Assembly (NCBI RefSeq): GCF_024347515.1
Contig: NZ_AP025493.1
Location: 1,674,001-1,738,000 of the forward strand
Length of the DNA: 64,000 nt
Source of the DNA: Vibrio gigantis
GTDB lineage: Bacteria; Pseudomonadota; Gammaproteobacteria; Enterobacterales; Vibrionaceae
Direction: 5' to 3'
Positions 40,453 through 49,309 of this stretch are shown here, piece by piece. How positions within the stretch are numbered: position 1 is the first letter of the stretch; each line of letters opens with the position of its first letter. Under the pieces are notes generated by a model, which was not told where the DNA came from, made no database searches, and saw only the letters and a program-made list of their open reading frames with translations. The translations under genes were made by a program, and so were the position numbers.

Positions 40453-40814
40453 TGTGTCTGCAGTTTCTCTTATTTCTGCGCTTCTCCCTCCCTCTATCTA
40501 TCCCATACCGATGCCGCAGTCTTGCTGCTGTGTTGAATGAAGTTATTTCTTTTCTTTTTATATGCTTATATTTATACCCTTCCTTCACTCTCACGGTTAA
40601 AAGCTAAGTAACTCTAATTGATAATGTTCACTTATAGGGCCTCAAACGCTCAGGGCTAGACGTTTAGGGGGGATTGCTATGGTTGGTAATAAAATTAAAT
40701 TTAAAGCGAGAGGGAGACTATGAGCGAATAAAAAGCCTCGAGAAAATCGAGGCTTAGAATGACTTAATTGTTATTAGAAACGAATACTAAAAATGAGTAG
40801 GTTCTAAATTGAGT
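40453..40814. other. Intergenic region between luxT and hutD, with hutD terminator
   Basis: About 360 bases, no supported gene. AGCCTCGA (40734-40741) and TCGAGGCT (40747-40754) form a perfect stem with A-rich sequence to its left, so it is the likely terminator of the heme-transport transcript on the minus strand. The rest shows only pyrimidine-rich tracts. Confidence 0.6.
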
Positions 40815-41597
40815 CTATTGGGCGGGGTGAACCTGTGGGAAGCTCATGGTTGGGTGCTTTTCTACAATACTTTTATAGCCGTACACATCCTCAATCATAG
40901 AAGGTTCAAGTGCATCCCAAGGCTTGCCATCGCAAACCAAGTTACCGTCTTTTAATACTACGAGTCGGTCAGAATACTGAGCGGCTAGGTTTAGGTCGTG
41001 CAGAACCACGATAACGGCGGCATTGTGGTTGTCGGCTAGCTCTCTCGCGATTTTTAAAGTGTTGTGCTGGTGGGCAAGATCCAGTGCAGATGTTGGTTCA
41101 TCGAGCATTAAAATACATTGGTCGCCAGAGTGGTGAAGCTGAGTTAACACTCGAGCCAAGTGAACACGCTGTTTTTCACCGCCAGATAGGGAAGGGTAGA
41201 GCCTTTCACTTAAGTGAGTAACATCAGCTATATCCATTTTTTGGCTAGCAATGCTGGTCAGCTTCTTGTTGGATTCTTGCAACGGGATTCCACCAAGCTC
41301 GACAACTTCATGTACCAAGAATGGGAAGGTCAATGTGCTGTGTTGAGGGAGCATTGCCAAGTGTTTCGCCAGCTTCTGCGAAGGCCACTTGTCTTTAGTG
41401 TGTCCAAAATACTGGATATCACCCGTGCTCGATATCTCCTGACATAAGGCTTTAAGTAATGTGCTTTTTCCTGCGCCGTTTGGCCCAAGCAGTGTGGTTA
41501 CCTTTCCTGCTTCAATCTCAATAGAAACGCCATCTAAAATCACTTTGCTGCCGAACTTCACTTCGATGTCGGTTGCTTTTAACGCTGCAGGAAACAT
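40815..41597 (-). CDS. hutD: Heme ABC transporter ATP-binding protein
   Basis: The 260-residue ABC ATPase has Walker A LLGPNGAGKSTLLKA (about 34-48), signature LSGGEKQRVHLARVL, and Walker B CILMLDEPTSALD. It belongs to the HmuV-type heme importer group, powering HutC in moving heme from HutB to the cytoplasm. Its start shares one base with the hutC stop, so the two are translationally coupled. Part of the minus-strand tonB-exbB-exbD-hutBCD run controlled by the Fur box near 45757. hmuV is an equivalent name. Confidence 0.93.
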   Translation of the reverse strand: MFPAALKATDIEVKFGSKVILDGVSIEIEAGKVTTLLGPNGAGKSTLLKALCQEISSTGDIQYFGHTKDKWPSQKLAKHLAMLPQHSTLTFPFLVHEVVELGGIPLQESNKKLTSIASQKMDIADVTHLSERLYPSLSGGEKQRVHLARVLTQLHHSGDQCILMLDEPTSALDLAHQHNTLKIARELADNHNAAVIVVLHDLNLAAQYSDRLVVLKDGNLVCDGKPWDALEPSMIEDVYGYKSIVEKHPTMSFPQVHPAQ

Positions 41598-42646
41598 TAA
41601 AGGATTCTCCCTTTCTGTTGGAATAGTAGATACAAGAAGAATGGAGCGCCGATGATCGCAGTGACAATACCTACTGGCAACTCAGCTGGTGCCAACGCCA
41701 CGCGAGAGAACATGTCTGCAGCCGTTAGTAGTAATGCGCCTAGAACCGCTGATAGGGGAAGTAGAACTCGATGATCCGGGCCCGCTAACATGCGACCTAA
41801 ATGAGGGATCACAAGCCCGATAAAGCCAATCATGCCAGATAAACTAACCGTGATACCAACGCCCGCAGCTGTCAGTAGAATCAACTTTCTCTTTAGCTTT
41901 TGTACAGGAATACCAAGGTGTTGCGCTTCTGATTCACCCAGTAATAGCGCATTCAAAGACATCGCTTGGCGGTAGAACACAACAAACAGGCCAACGAGCG
42001 TAACCGCAGCGAGCAAAATTCCCGACCACTTAGCTCCTGCCAGTGAACCCATCGACCACAGTGAAAGATCACGCAGCATTTGGTCATCTGCAATGAAGTT
42101 TAAGAAGCCAATACCTGCGCCTGATAGTGCACTGATTGCCACACCTGCAAGCAACATGATGGTGACAGAAGTGCCGAATTTGCCAGTACCCAGTTTGTAA
42201 ACCAGCAGCGTGGTTAAGGCGCCGCCCAAAAAGGCAAACACAGGTACCGCTGCAAAGTTCATGAATGCAGGGTATTGAAGTGAAAGCTCAGAGAACAAAA
42301 CGATAGCCAATGCAGCACCTAATGCAGCGCCCGCAGAGACACCGATGATGCCAGGCTCTGCAAGTGGATTTCGAAACAAACCCTGCATCACTGCGCCACA
42401 CAAGGCGAGGATTGCACCTATTAGCATACACAAGATGGTTCTAGGTAAGCGGATCTCTTGGATCACCAAGTTGATGTGAGGTGCTAAGTCATTGTTTGGT
42501 TGAATTAAGCTCGTAGCGCTGTCTGCTAAGCTAATGTTCATTGGCCCAACAGTGATCGAGTACAGCGCGACAAAGGCTAGGGTAGCACCTAAGCCTAACA
42601 TCGATGTTTTTAGTGGGACGGATCGTAACAACATAAAGGGCCTCAA
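41597..42646 (-). CDS. hutC: Heme ABC transporter permease
   Basis: The 349-residue FecCD-type permease has about ten membrane segments. It shows the family patterns LPRTILCMLIGAILALCGAVMQGLFRNPLAEPGIIGVSAGAALG near 65-110 and the coupling-helix region LLGESEAQHLGI (about 233) with FIGLVIPHLGRMLAGPDHR. It forms the inner-membrane channel for heme with HutD. 92 bases separate it from hutB. Equivalent to hmuU. Confidence 0.95.
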   Translation of the reverse strand: MRPFMLLRSVPLKTSMLGLGATLAFVALYSITVGPMNISLADSATSLIQPNNDLAPHINLVIQEIRLPRTILCMLIGAILALCGAVMQGLFRNPLAEPGIIGVSAGAALGAALAIVLFSELSLQYPAFMNFAAVPVFAFLGGALTTLLVYKLGTGKFGTSVTIMLLAGVAISALSGAGIGFLNFIADDQMLRDLSLWSMGSLAGAKWSGILLAAVTLVGLFVVFYRQAMSLNALLLGESEAQHLGIPVQKLKRKLILLTAAGVGITVSLSGMIGFIGLVIPHLGRMLAGPDHRVLLPLSAVLGALLLTAADMFSRVALAPAELPVGIVTAIIGAPFFLYLLFQQKGRIL

Positions 42647-42738
42647 TATCTATCGCTAACTTTAATCCCTTTTACCAACAACGTGAGTCTGTTGGCGAAG
42701 GGAACTGGATTAGCGATAGCAGAAATAGGGTGGTCGAG

Positions 42739-43629
42739 TTATAGCGGGTAAATAAGTGCGTTTAAGCGCTTAGCTTCAGAGAGGCTTTCTAGGCCAAGCC
42801 CGCCAACCAAAGCACTGCCATTTACGGTAATGATTTGCTTGTTTATACCTGCAGGCGTTGCCGCTAGCATAGGCAGTGATTTAAGGATGGCATCTGCACC
42901 GCCCATTTTTTGGTAACTACGGCCGCTTACTAAAATGACATCAGGTTGCATCTCAACGAGTGATTCCATTGAAAGTGGCTTGTAAGATGTTAGGCTCTGA
43001 GCTGCAGGGTTGATACCGCCAGCTAACTCGATGATTGCGTTTGGTGATGTTTCACCGCCAGCAACGTTCGCAGGGCGACCTTCATGCAGTAACAGGAATA
43101 AAACTTTCTTCGCTTCGTTGCTTGGAACCTGATTCGCTTTAAGTGCTGCAATCTTTTGATTCACTTCAGCTTTCACTTGCTGAGAGTGGTCTTCGGTATG
43201 GGTGATCTTTGCGATTTGGTCGATACGCTTCAATAACCCTTCAACGTTTGCTTCAGTGTTAACAATCTCCACATCGACGCCTGCCGATTTTAATTGAGAG
43301 ATAGCGTTGTCTGGTCCCATTTCATCAGAACCAATCAGTGTGGTTGGTTCTAGGGCTAGCAAGCCTTCTGCCGACAGGTTTCTGTGGTAGCCAATCTTTG
43401 GTAGCTTTTCAGACTGAGGTAAGCGACTGGTTACATCAATACCGACCAATTGCTCTTCTGCGCCAAGCGCTAAAACCAATTCTGTTACGGCACTGCCAGC
43501 ACTGATGATTCGAGGTTTTTCAACGTCGTTGGCCAAAGCGGTTGGTGCGCTAAGTGCCAAGCTCATAGCGGCTACTGAAAGGAGATGTGTCTTGGTCTTT
43601 AATTTATTGAGCACGTTTAAGTTGTTCAT
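42739..43629 (-). CDS. hutB: Periplasmic heme-binding protein
   Basis: The 296-residue product has a signal peptide ending APTALA-ND near residue 33, and the class III solute-binding signatures KPRIISAGSAVTELVLALGAEEQLVGIDVTS and LPKIGYHRNLSAEGLLALEPTTLIGSDEMGP. The Tyr in GYHRNLS is in the place where HmuT/ShuT-type proteins bind heme. It receives heme from outer-membrane receptors energised by TonB and passes it to HutCD. A 149-base gap separates it from exbD. Confidence 0.93.
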   Translation of the reverse strand: MNNLNVLNKLKTKTHLLSVAAMSLALSAPTALANDVEKPRIISAGSAVTELVLALGAEEQLVGIDVTSRLPQSEKLPKIGYHRNLSAEGLLALEPTTLIGSDEMGPDNAISQLKSAGVDVEIVNTEANVEGLLKRIDQIAKITHTEDHSQQVKAEVNQKIAALKANQVPSNEAKKVLFLLLHEGRPANVAGGETSPNAIIELAGGINPAAQSLTSYKPLSMESLVEMQPDVILVSGRSYQKMGGADAILKSLPMLAATPAGINKQIITVNGSALVGGLGLESLSEAKRLNALIYPL

Positions 43630-43778
43630 AATAAGTTCTTTGTATTTTCTTTTTGTATCGCGAAGATACTCAGTGAGCAGTCCGTTCGCATTGTGAGTTC
43701 GAGTCGATAGAGAGGCTTAGTTCCGATTGTTTAGTCTTGTCGGTCAGAAGCCAAACTTCGTGAAAATTGCGTATTGTT

Positions 43779-44192
43779 TTAACCATCGTCAGTGAGCAAT
43801 TGAGTCGCTGGTATTCCGTTCTCTTGAAGGAACGAAAGCAGCTTCACTAGGTTCTCCACGTTGGCAGCTTTATCCGCGCCAATGATGATCGGCTTTTTAT
43901 CCGTTGAACCTGTCTCTTCTAACAGGGCAATCTTGAAGTTTTCCCAGTCGATATATTCTTGGCCGTTGATTGCCCAGTAGGGTTCATGGTCTAGAATGTT
44001 GACGCTAATCGAGTCTTTATGGACTTCAGAAACGTTTTTGACGTCCGAACTTGGCAGCTCAACTTCTAGTGACTCTAGCTTTACCGATGCAGTGAGCAAT
44101 AGAAAAACCATCACGATAAAAATGATGTCGAGTAGCGGCGTTAAGTCCGGCGCTAAACTTTGTGTGTTCGATGAGTGGGGTGTTTTAATCAT
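43779..44192 (-). CDS. exbD: Biopolymer transport protein ExbD
   Basis: The 137-residue product has a short cytoplasmic N terminus, a single membrane helix with the essential Asp in LTPLLDIIFIVMVFLLLTASV (Asp about residue 22), and a periplasmic domain. This is the ExbD/TolR layout. It forms the proton-driven complex with ExbB and TonB that energises outer-membrane uptake of heme and siderophores. The start overlaps the exbB stop by four bases (ATGA-type coupling). First of two or more TonB systems usually present in Vibrio. Confidence 0.95.
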   Translation of the reverse strand: MIKTPHSSNTQSLAPDLTPLLDIIFIVMVFLLLTASVKLESLEVELPSSDVKNVSEVHKDSISVNILDHEPYWAINGQEYIDWENFKIALLEETGSTDKKPIIIGADKAANVENLVKLLSFLQENGIPATQLLTDDG

Positions 44193-44890
44193 GCTTGGCT
44201 CACATCACCGATAGAGGCTTTGCTGGCAGGTGTACCTTGAGTATCGCCAGACTGACTCGTTTGAATCGACATACCTTCTAACCACACATTCACATAGTTC
44301 AGAGTATGTTCTAGCTGAGCAAGCACTCGGTCAGCCCAAAGGCCTAATAGTTGTGCACCTGAAATTGCTGGAAGTGCGATCATCAAGCCTGCTGCGGTCG
44401 TTCTCATTGCTAATCCAAGGCCGTCTGCTAGGTCGTTCGGGGTGATGCTGCCCGTAGTCGCGGCAACACCTTTGAACATTTCAATAAGGCCAAGTACCGT
44501 ACCAAGCAGTCCAATCAGCGGGCTAATCACACCGATTAAACCAAGTAGTCTTAGGCCTGCATGTAATTGATGGCGTTTCTCTTGTAGCCAGATCCCCGCA
44601 GCATCTTCACGCAAACCTTTTGAGAAAGAGTGGTGAGCAAGCAACATCGACACGCCTTTGTAAAGCAATGGCCTTTTACCTGAAATCGACTGAGCGAGCG
44701 CTTCAATCTCTTTGCTATTAGTTGGTGAGATCTGATTGAGCTCACGACGAATGGCACGTTTGCCAACGCCAATGCTTAACATAACTTGGAAGACACGTTC
44801 TGCGATGATCATTGCGGTGAGTGCAGAGCAGATAAGAAGAGGCCAAGTCATTAAGCCCAATTGTTCTTGTAAGTAACTGATTTGTTGCAT
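44189..44890 (-). CDS. exbB: Biopolymer transport protein ExbB
   Basis: The 233-residue protein has three membrane helices and the MotA/TolQ/ExbB motifs LRLLGLIGVISPLIGLLGTVLGLIEMF and GLGLAMRTTAAGLMIALPAI, which line the proton channel with ExbD. It starts two bases after the tonB stop. The C-terminal 30 residues (SIQTSQSGDTQGTPASKA) are a polar tail. Confidence 0.95.
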   Translation of the reverse strand: MQQISYLQEQLGLMTWPLLICSALTAMIIAERVFQVMLSIGVGKRAIRRELNQISPTNSKEIEALAQSISGKRPLLYKGVSMLLAHHSFSKGLREDAAGIWLQEKRHQLHAGLRLLGLIGVISPLIGLLGTVLGLIEMFKGVAATTGSITPNDLADGLGLAMRTTAAGLMIALPAISGAQLLGLWADRVLAQLEHTLNYVNVWLEGMSIQTSQSGDTQGTPASKASIGDVSQA

Positions 44891-44892
44891 GA

Positions 44893-45702
44893 TTAATCCA
44901 ACCTAAAACGAACAGGTATTTGTACTCGGTGAGCAATCGCTCGACCATTGACAGTATGAGGTGAGAATTTCCATTGTTTAATGGCATCTAAAGCGGCGTT
45001 ATCGAGTATTAGTGCGCCTGATGAATTTACTAATGCTTGTTTAATTTGTTTGCCTTCTGCGTCTAACCAGATCTCATAAGTTGCAACACCTTCAACGCCA
45101 CGACGTCTGGCTTGGCGAGGATAGTTCGGCGGTGTAGGGCGTGCAGAGAAAGAAGGCTTAGTTACTAGCACCGGCTCTTGGTTTGACACGCCTTGGTTTA
45201 CTTCCTGAGGTTGGTTGGCAGACTCGTCCATATTCTTATCGACTTTCTTGTCGGCCAGCTTCTCTGGTTTAGTGGCTGGTTCTGGGCGTTCTTTCTTCAC
45301 GACCTTTTTCTCAGTCACAGGTTTTTTTTGAACCGGCTTCTTCTCGACTTTCTTTTCAACAACCTTTTTCTCTACTTTCTTCGGTTGAGGCTTATTGGTG
45401 ATCGCTTTTTTCTTTGGTGTCGGTTTGGCTTGCTTTGGCTCAACTGCTTTCGGTTCAGCAGGTTTAGGTTCAGCTTGTGAGACAGTTTCCTCAATTGGTT
45501 TTGGTTCAACGGGTTCTGTAACCGTTTTTTGTTGAGCTTGAGAAGGAGCACTTTTAGGCGTGAAGTTGATCGATACCGTGTTCGATTGGCTACCTGCAGG
45601 CATCGCAAATACTTTGGATTCTTGAGCGACAAACAATAGCGCCGCATGAATCACCAACGATGCACCGCCTGCAATAACATATCTAGGAACGTTCACAATC
45701 AA
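44893..45702 (-). CDS. tonB: TonB, long form with Lys/Pro-rich spacer
   Basis: The 269-residue protein has one N-terminal membrane anchor (about 8-28), a spacer of about 120 residues rich in Lys, Pro, Glu and Val (for example KKVVEKKVEKKPVQKKPV), and the C-terminal TonB domain PNYPRQARRRGVEGVATYEI through RVQIPVRFRLD. The energy-coupling protein spans the periplasm to TonB-dependent receptors. It is the first gene of the minus-strand run and divergent from hutW; this position is that of tonB1 in V. cholerae. The spacer has a strong codon bias that makes an open antisense frame. Confidence 0.95.
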   Translation of the reverse strand: MIVNVPRYVIAGGASLVIHAALLFVAQESKVFAMPAGSQSNTVSINFTPKSAPSQAQQKTVTEPVEPKPIEETVSQAEPKPAEPKAVEPKQAKPTPKKKAITNKPQPKKVEKKVVEKKVEKKPVQKKPVTEKKVVKKERPEPATKPEKLADKKVDKNMDESANQPQEVNQGVSNQEPVLVTKPSFSARPTPPNYPRQARRRGVEGVATYEIWLDAEGKQIKQALVNSSGALILDNAALDAIKQWKFSPHTVNGRAIAHRVQIPVRFRLD

Positions 45703-45756
45703 TCCTTTACCAAATCAAAATTCTGTATCGGATTATTGCTTAGAATCTAAATAAGA

Positions 45757-45780
45757 TCAATTATCAATTGCATTATCATT
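45757..45780. promoter_or_regulatory. Fur box between tonB and hutW
   Basis: Read on the minus strand, AATGATAATGCAATTGATAATTGA has two GATAAT hexamers spaced by six bases, the tandem pattern bound by Fur. It lies in the 155-base divergent promoter region of two heme-acquisition transcripts, as known for the hut locus of V. cholerae. One or two Fur dimers here could shut both directions in iron-rich conditions. Confidence 0.8.
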
Positions 45781-45857
45781 TGGCTCTATTTATGATTCTC
45801 TCAGTTTTTAGCGAATAGTCTTCCAGACTTTGCTATGTAAGTGTTTAGAGAGATTAT

Positions 45858-47267
45858 ATGAGCCTTAATATTTATAAATTTGACGAATCAATCTTGGGTG
45901 TTTCTAGCCCTGATCCGCTTCGTTTTGCGTTTGCGAAAAAGCATTCTGCACATGCCGGAGGAAGTTCAATTCCGGTCGACCCGAGCAAGAAGTTGGAGCT
46001 CTTTGATGAACTGATGCTAAGCGAAGGAAAGAAACAGGATAAGCGTTGCTTGTATATCCATATTCCTTTCTGCCGAGTGCGCTGTACCTTCTGTAACTTC
46101 TTCCAAAATGCCGCAAGTCGCAAATTAGTGGATGAGTACTTTGATGCTCTGATGGTTGAGTTGAAGCAAAAAGCCAAAACGCCTTGGGCTCAGTCTGGAT
46201 TATTTCACGCCGTCTACATTGGTGGCGGAACACCTACCGACCTATCGCCTCAACAAGTAGAGCAATTAGGTAAGGCTATTCGCCAATACTTCCCGTTAGC
46301 AAACGATGTTGAAATGACCTTAGAAGGGCGCATCAATCGCTTTGGCGATGAGATGTTTGATCGTGCGCTTGAAGGTGGTTTCAACCGTTTCTCCTTTGGT
46401 ATTCAAAGTTTCAACACTCAAGTTCGACGCAGCGCCAAGCGCTTAGATGACCGAGAGGTTGTGCTAGAACGTATCAGCTCACTAAGTCGTACAGAGCAAG
46501 CGCCAATCGTTATTGATTTGTTATACGGACTACCGCACCAGTCTATGGAAGTGTTCCAACAAGATTTAGAAGACTACATGTCTACTGGGGCACACGGTAT
46601 TGACCTCTACCAACTGATCGTTGCGGGCAATGCACCTATGCTTAATCTTGTAGAGAAAGGAAAGATCCCACCACCGGCCAATACGCCTGATAAGGCGAGC
46701 ATGTACCTGACGGGTGTTGAATTCATGGCTAAGCACAAGGTCAAGCAACTGAGCGTTAATCACTGGACTCGTGATAACCGTGAACGCAGCATTTACAACA
46801 GCTTAGCGAAAACCTATGCCGAAGTGCTTCCAATTGGTTGTGGTGCTGGTGGCAATATTGGCGGCCATGGTGTGATGCAACACCGAACTTTAGACAGCTA
46901 CATGGAGTCTATAAAACAAGGTCAGGTGCCGATTGCCATGATGACGAAGCAAAGCTCATTAGAGCCAATCTTCTCGACATTAAAGGCAGGCTTTGATTCT
47001 GGTGTTGTTAGAAGAAGTACGTTGCCGACCTTTATGGGACAAGACACGTTCGATTACTTGAAGCCTCTGTTCTCACATTGGGAAAAGAATGGCTTGGTTG
47101 AGCTTTCGGAAGATTACCTGAGCCTGACTATTGCTGGCAGCTTCTGGGCTGTAAGTCTGGCTCAAAGTGTGATTCAAGTGCTTAACGCTGAATATCAAGC
47201 GATGCACCCTGCGCCGAAAGCGCCAGGTTCGGGCGTTCACCCTCATGCAAGTTTGAAGCACGCTTAA
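45858..47267 (+). CDS. hutW: Heme-utilisation radical SAM protein HutW
   Basis: The 469-residue protein has the radical SAM cluster motif CRVRCTFC at about 72-79, followed by GGGTPTDLSPQQV and the HemN-like ITLEGRINRF and FSFGIQSFNTQVRR stretches. It belongs to the HemN/HutW/ChuW group; ChuW-type members open heme anaerobically by radical methyl transfer, releasing iron. It heads the hutWXZ transcript next to heme transport. AGAGATTAT precedes the start. hutX follows 58 bases later. Confidence 0.95.
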   Translation: MSLNIYKFDESILGVSSPDPLRFAFAKKHSAHAGGSSIPVDPSKKLELFDELMLSEGKKQDKRCLYIHIPFCRVRCTFCNFFQNAASRKLVDEYFDALMVELKQKAKTPWAQSGLFHAVYIGGGTPTDLSPQQVEQLGKAIRQYFPLANDVEMTLEGRINRFGDEMFDRALEGGFNRFSFGIQSFNTQVRRSAKRLDDREVVLERISSLSRTEQAPIVIDLLYGLPHQSMEVFQQDLEDYMSTGAHGIDLYQLIVAGNAPMLNLVEKGKIPPPANTPDKASMYLTGVEFMAKHKVKQLSVNHWTRDNRERSIYNSLAKTYAEVLPIGCGAGGNIGGHGVMQHRTLDSYMESIKQGQVPIAMMTKQSSLEPIFSTLKAGFDSGVVRRSTLPTFMGQDTFDYLKPLFSHWEKNGLVELSEDYLSLTIAGSFWAVSLAQSVIQVLNAEYQAMHPAPKAPGSGVHPHASLKHA

Positions 47268-47325
47268 TATCGAATTATTAATTTAAAACTTACGTAAATT
47301 ACTCGTTTATACGGAAACATATTCA

Positions 47326-47847
47326 ATGACAGATACAACATTAGAAATGACAGAAACTCTAGAACAACGTGTTGCTCGCATTCTAGAAGAAGAGCCAAAA
47401 CTGCTTCCTACTGCGATTGCTGAGAAGCTAGGTGTTTCAGAGGTTGAAGTGGTTGCTGCTTTTCCAAACGACATGGCAGTAATGCTAGATGGTAGCCGTG
47501 CTCAAGAGATTCTAGAAGGTTTAGTTGGCTGGGGCCCTGTGACCACAATCGTACATTCATTCGGCTCAATCTTTGAAGTAAAAGCACCGTTCCCTAAAGG
47601 TAAAGTAGCGCGTGGTTACTACAACCTGATGGGTAAAGAAGGCGAGCTGCATGGTCACCTGAAACTCGACAACGTTAAACAGATCGGTTTGGTGAGCAAG
47701 GCGTTCATGGGTCGTGAAAGTCATTACTTCGGTTTCTTCAGTGAAACAGGCGAGAACATTTTTAAGATCTACCTAGGCCGCAATGAAAAGCGTGAGCTTA
47801 TTGCCGACCAAGTAGAACGCTTCAAAGCGCTAAAAGCACAAGCTTAA
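47326..47847 (+). CDS. hutX: Heme-utilisation protein HutX
   Basis: The 173-residue protein of the HutX/ChuX family binds heme in the cytoplasm and passes it to HutZ. Family features include the N-terminal helical region VARILEEEPKLLPTAIAEKLGVSE, ALDGSRAQEIL-like stretches and FPKGKVARGYYNLMGKEGELHGHL, with HSFGSIFEVKAPF in the core. The gene lies between hutW and hutZ in the usual order. An inverted repeat with an A/T-rich end lies between it and hutZ. Confidence 0.95.
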   Translation: MTDTTLEMTETLEQRVARILEEEPKLLPTAIAEKLGVSEVEVVAAFPNDMAVMLDGSRAQEILEGLVGWGPVTTIVHSFGSIFEVKAPFPKGKVARGYYNLMGKEGELHGHLKLDNVKQIGLVSKAFMGRESHYFGFFSETGENIFKIYLGRNEKRELIADQVERFKALKAQA

Positions 47848-47882
47848 ACAGAATCAGCAGTAACAGTTAATAAGACATCAAT

Positions 47883-47931
47883 GCTCGAGGATCGTTTAGT
47901 TCGCTAATGATCGCTCAACCTCGAGCAAAAA
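47883..47931 (+). repeat. Stem-loop between hutX and hutZ
   Basis: GCTCGAGG (47883-47890) is matched exactly by CCTCGAGC (47919-47926), with inner GATCG-type pairings. The A-run that follows is not a T-tract, so it is more likely an mRNA stabiliser or processing hairpin than a terminator. Confidence 0.6.
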
Positions 47932-47966
47932 TAATAAATCAGAGAAAGTGAATAAAGGAATTACCC

Positions 47967-48497
47967 ATGGAACAGCAAGTAAAACAAGAACGTCTACAAG
48001 GTCGCCTAGGTCCAGAAATTAAAGAGTTTCGCCAAGAGCGCCGTACCCTTCAACTTGCAACGGTTGATGAAGAAGGTCGCCCAAACGTAAGTTACGCACC
48101 TTTTGTTCAGAACCAAGAAGGTTACTTTGTTCTAATTTCTGATATTGCTCGTCATGCTCGTAACTTGAAAGCAAACCCTCAAGTGTCTTTGATGATGATT
48201 GAAGACGAAGAGAGCTCGAAGCAGCTTTACGCACGTAAGCGTCTAACGTTTGATGCGCAAGCGAGTGTTGTAGAACGTGAAACGGAGCTTTGGACTCAAG
48301 TGATCGGCCAGATGCAAGATCGTTTCGGCGAGATCATCGATGGTTTGAGCCAGCTTCAAGATTTCTCTCTGTTCAACCTTAAAGCAGAAAACGGCCTGTT
48401 CGTAAAAGGCTTTGGTCAGGCATACCAAGTATCGGGTGACGACCTAGTCGATTTCGTTCACCTGCAAGAAGGCCACAAAAAAGTATCTAACGAGTAA
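47967..48497 (+). CDS. hutZ: Heme-degrading enzyme HutZ
   Basis: The 176-residue protein has the split-barrel (PNPOx-like) pattern EIKEFRQERRTLQLATVDEEGRPNVSYAPFV and ISDIARHARNLKANPQVSLMMIEDE. It continues to the C-terminal HLQEGHKKVSNE with the conserved His expected to bind heme iron (about residue 170). It breaks heme down and releases iron, and acts with HutX in V. cholerae. AAGGAATTACC precedes the ATG. Last gene of the plus-strand run, ended by a terminator. Confidence 0.95.
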   Translation: MEQQVKQERLQGRLGPEIKEFRQERRTLQLATVDEEGRPNVSYAPFVQNQEGYFVLISDIARHARNLKANPQVSLMMIEDEESSKQLYARKRLTFDAQASVVERETELWTQVIGQMQDRFGEIIDGLSQLQDFSLFNLKAENGLFVKGFGQAYQVSGDDLVDFVHLQEGHKKVSNE

Positions 48498-48520
48498 TCT
48501 CGTTTAACTGATTATTTAAG

Positions 48521-48547
48521 AAGCCCTCCAATGTGAGGGTTTTTTTA
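48521..48547 (+). terminator. Terminator after hutZ
   Basis: CCCTC and GAGGG pair around CAATGT, followed by seven T residues. Confidence 0.85.
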
Positions 48548-48656
48548 CGTCTAAAAACCGTTGTAAACACAGGACATTGATGTGAGAAAAAGCAGACTAA
48601 ATCAAAGAGTTTGGTATATTGGCGTCTGATTAATATTTATGTGTAAGGATCGCTAC

Positions 48657-49223
48657 GTGAAACCAGTAAGTCGAGATTGGGATGAGTTCTGTTACCCGTT
48701 TATTTATGAAGACAGTCCTATCTGTGATTTTGAGATTCTATCGGACGAGCTTTGCTGCCGAGTTGGATTGGTTCTTTCATTGGAATTGGAACCACAAGTT
48801 CGCGAGATCCTGCAACGCCTGCAACCGAATATCTATCATTTGAATGGCTCCGTACGTGGGAAATTAGCGATCACTGAATCCGAACTGGTCGAGCTTAAGC
48901 AAGATTACCACCGTATCCGTGAGCACCTAGAAGGTGGCTTCAAAGGGTTCGTATTACCTGGTGGGAACCGCGTGTCGAGCGAACTTCACTTGTGTCGTTG
49001 TCAGGCTAAGAAAGTGGTGCGAGCTTTGGTGAGTATTGAACACCATGAAAGCAAAAAGTCACCGGATCCGATTCTTTTTAAATACGCTAACTTAGTCGCG
49101 AACACACTGTATGCATTGGCGTCTTTCACCAATCATGTCAATGAGGTAGAGGAAGTGGAATTCGTGAGTAAGAGCTATTCGATGCCAAAAAGCTCTATGC
49201 CGAAAAGAAAGGCTAACGATTAG
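48657..49223 (+). CDS. PduO/MMAB-like cobalamin adenosyltransferase-type protein
   Basis: The product is about 188 residues from the GTG at 48657, which has AAGGA seven bases upstream. An ATG six codons earlier (48639) has no ribosome site but is in frame. LEGGFKGFVLPGGNRVSSELHLCRCQAKKVVRALVSIE (about 86-123) resembles the LPGGSxxAAxLHxARxxxRRAER core of PduO-type ATP:cob(I)alamin adenosyltransferases. A region near FEILSDELCCRVGLVLSLEL recalls the DELN helix. The N-terminal ATP-binding TGxxGxT loop is missing and C-terminal Asn-rich parts are odd, so catalytic activity is doubtful. No other cobalamin gene is adjacent. Confidence 0.65.
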   Translation: MKPVSRDWDEFCYPFIYEDSPICDFEILSDELCCRVGLVLSLELEPQVREILQRLQPNIYHLNGSVRGKLAITESELVELKQDYHRIREHLEGGFKGFVLPGGNRVSSELHLCRCQAKKVVRALVSIEHHESKKSPDPILFKYANLVANTLYALASFTNHVNEVEEVEFVSKSYSMPKSSMPKRKAND

Positions 49224-49266
49224 CTCTATTTGGGTTAAGAGATGAAAAACTAAGAATTGAAAGAAG

Positions 49267-49297
49267 CTAAACCATTGAACTTGATGTTGGTTTAGCT
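49267..49297. terminator. Stem-loop between the cobalamin-like gene and cheV
   Basis: GCTAAACCA (49267-49275) pairs perfectly with TGGTTTAGC (49289-49297) between convergent genes; only a short T tract follows. Confidence 0.6.
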
Positions 49298-49309
49298 TCG
49301 TGAATAGCC

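Noticed and set aside
40681..40733. Tiny frame starting at the ATG after GGGGGGATTGCT
   Set aside because: Fourteen codons with no recognisable product; probably chance.
45193..45480. Plus-strand open frame rich in Phe, Leu and Arg
   Set aside because: Mirror image of the Lys/Pro-rich spacer codons of tonB on the other strand.
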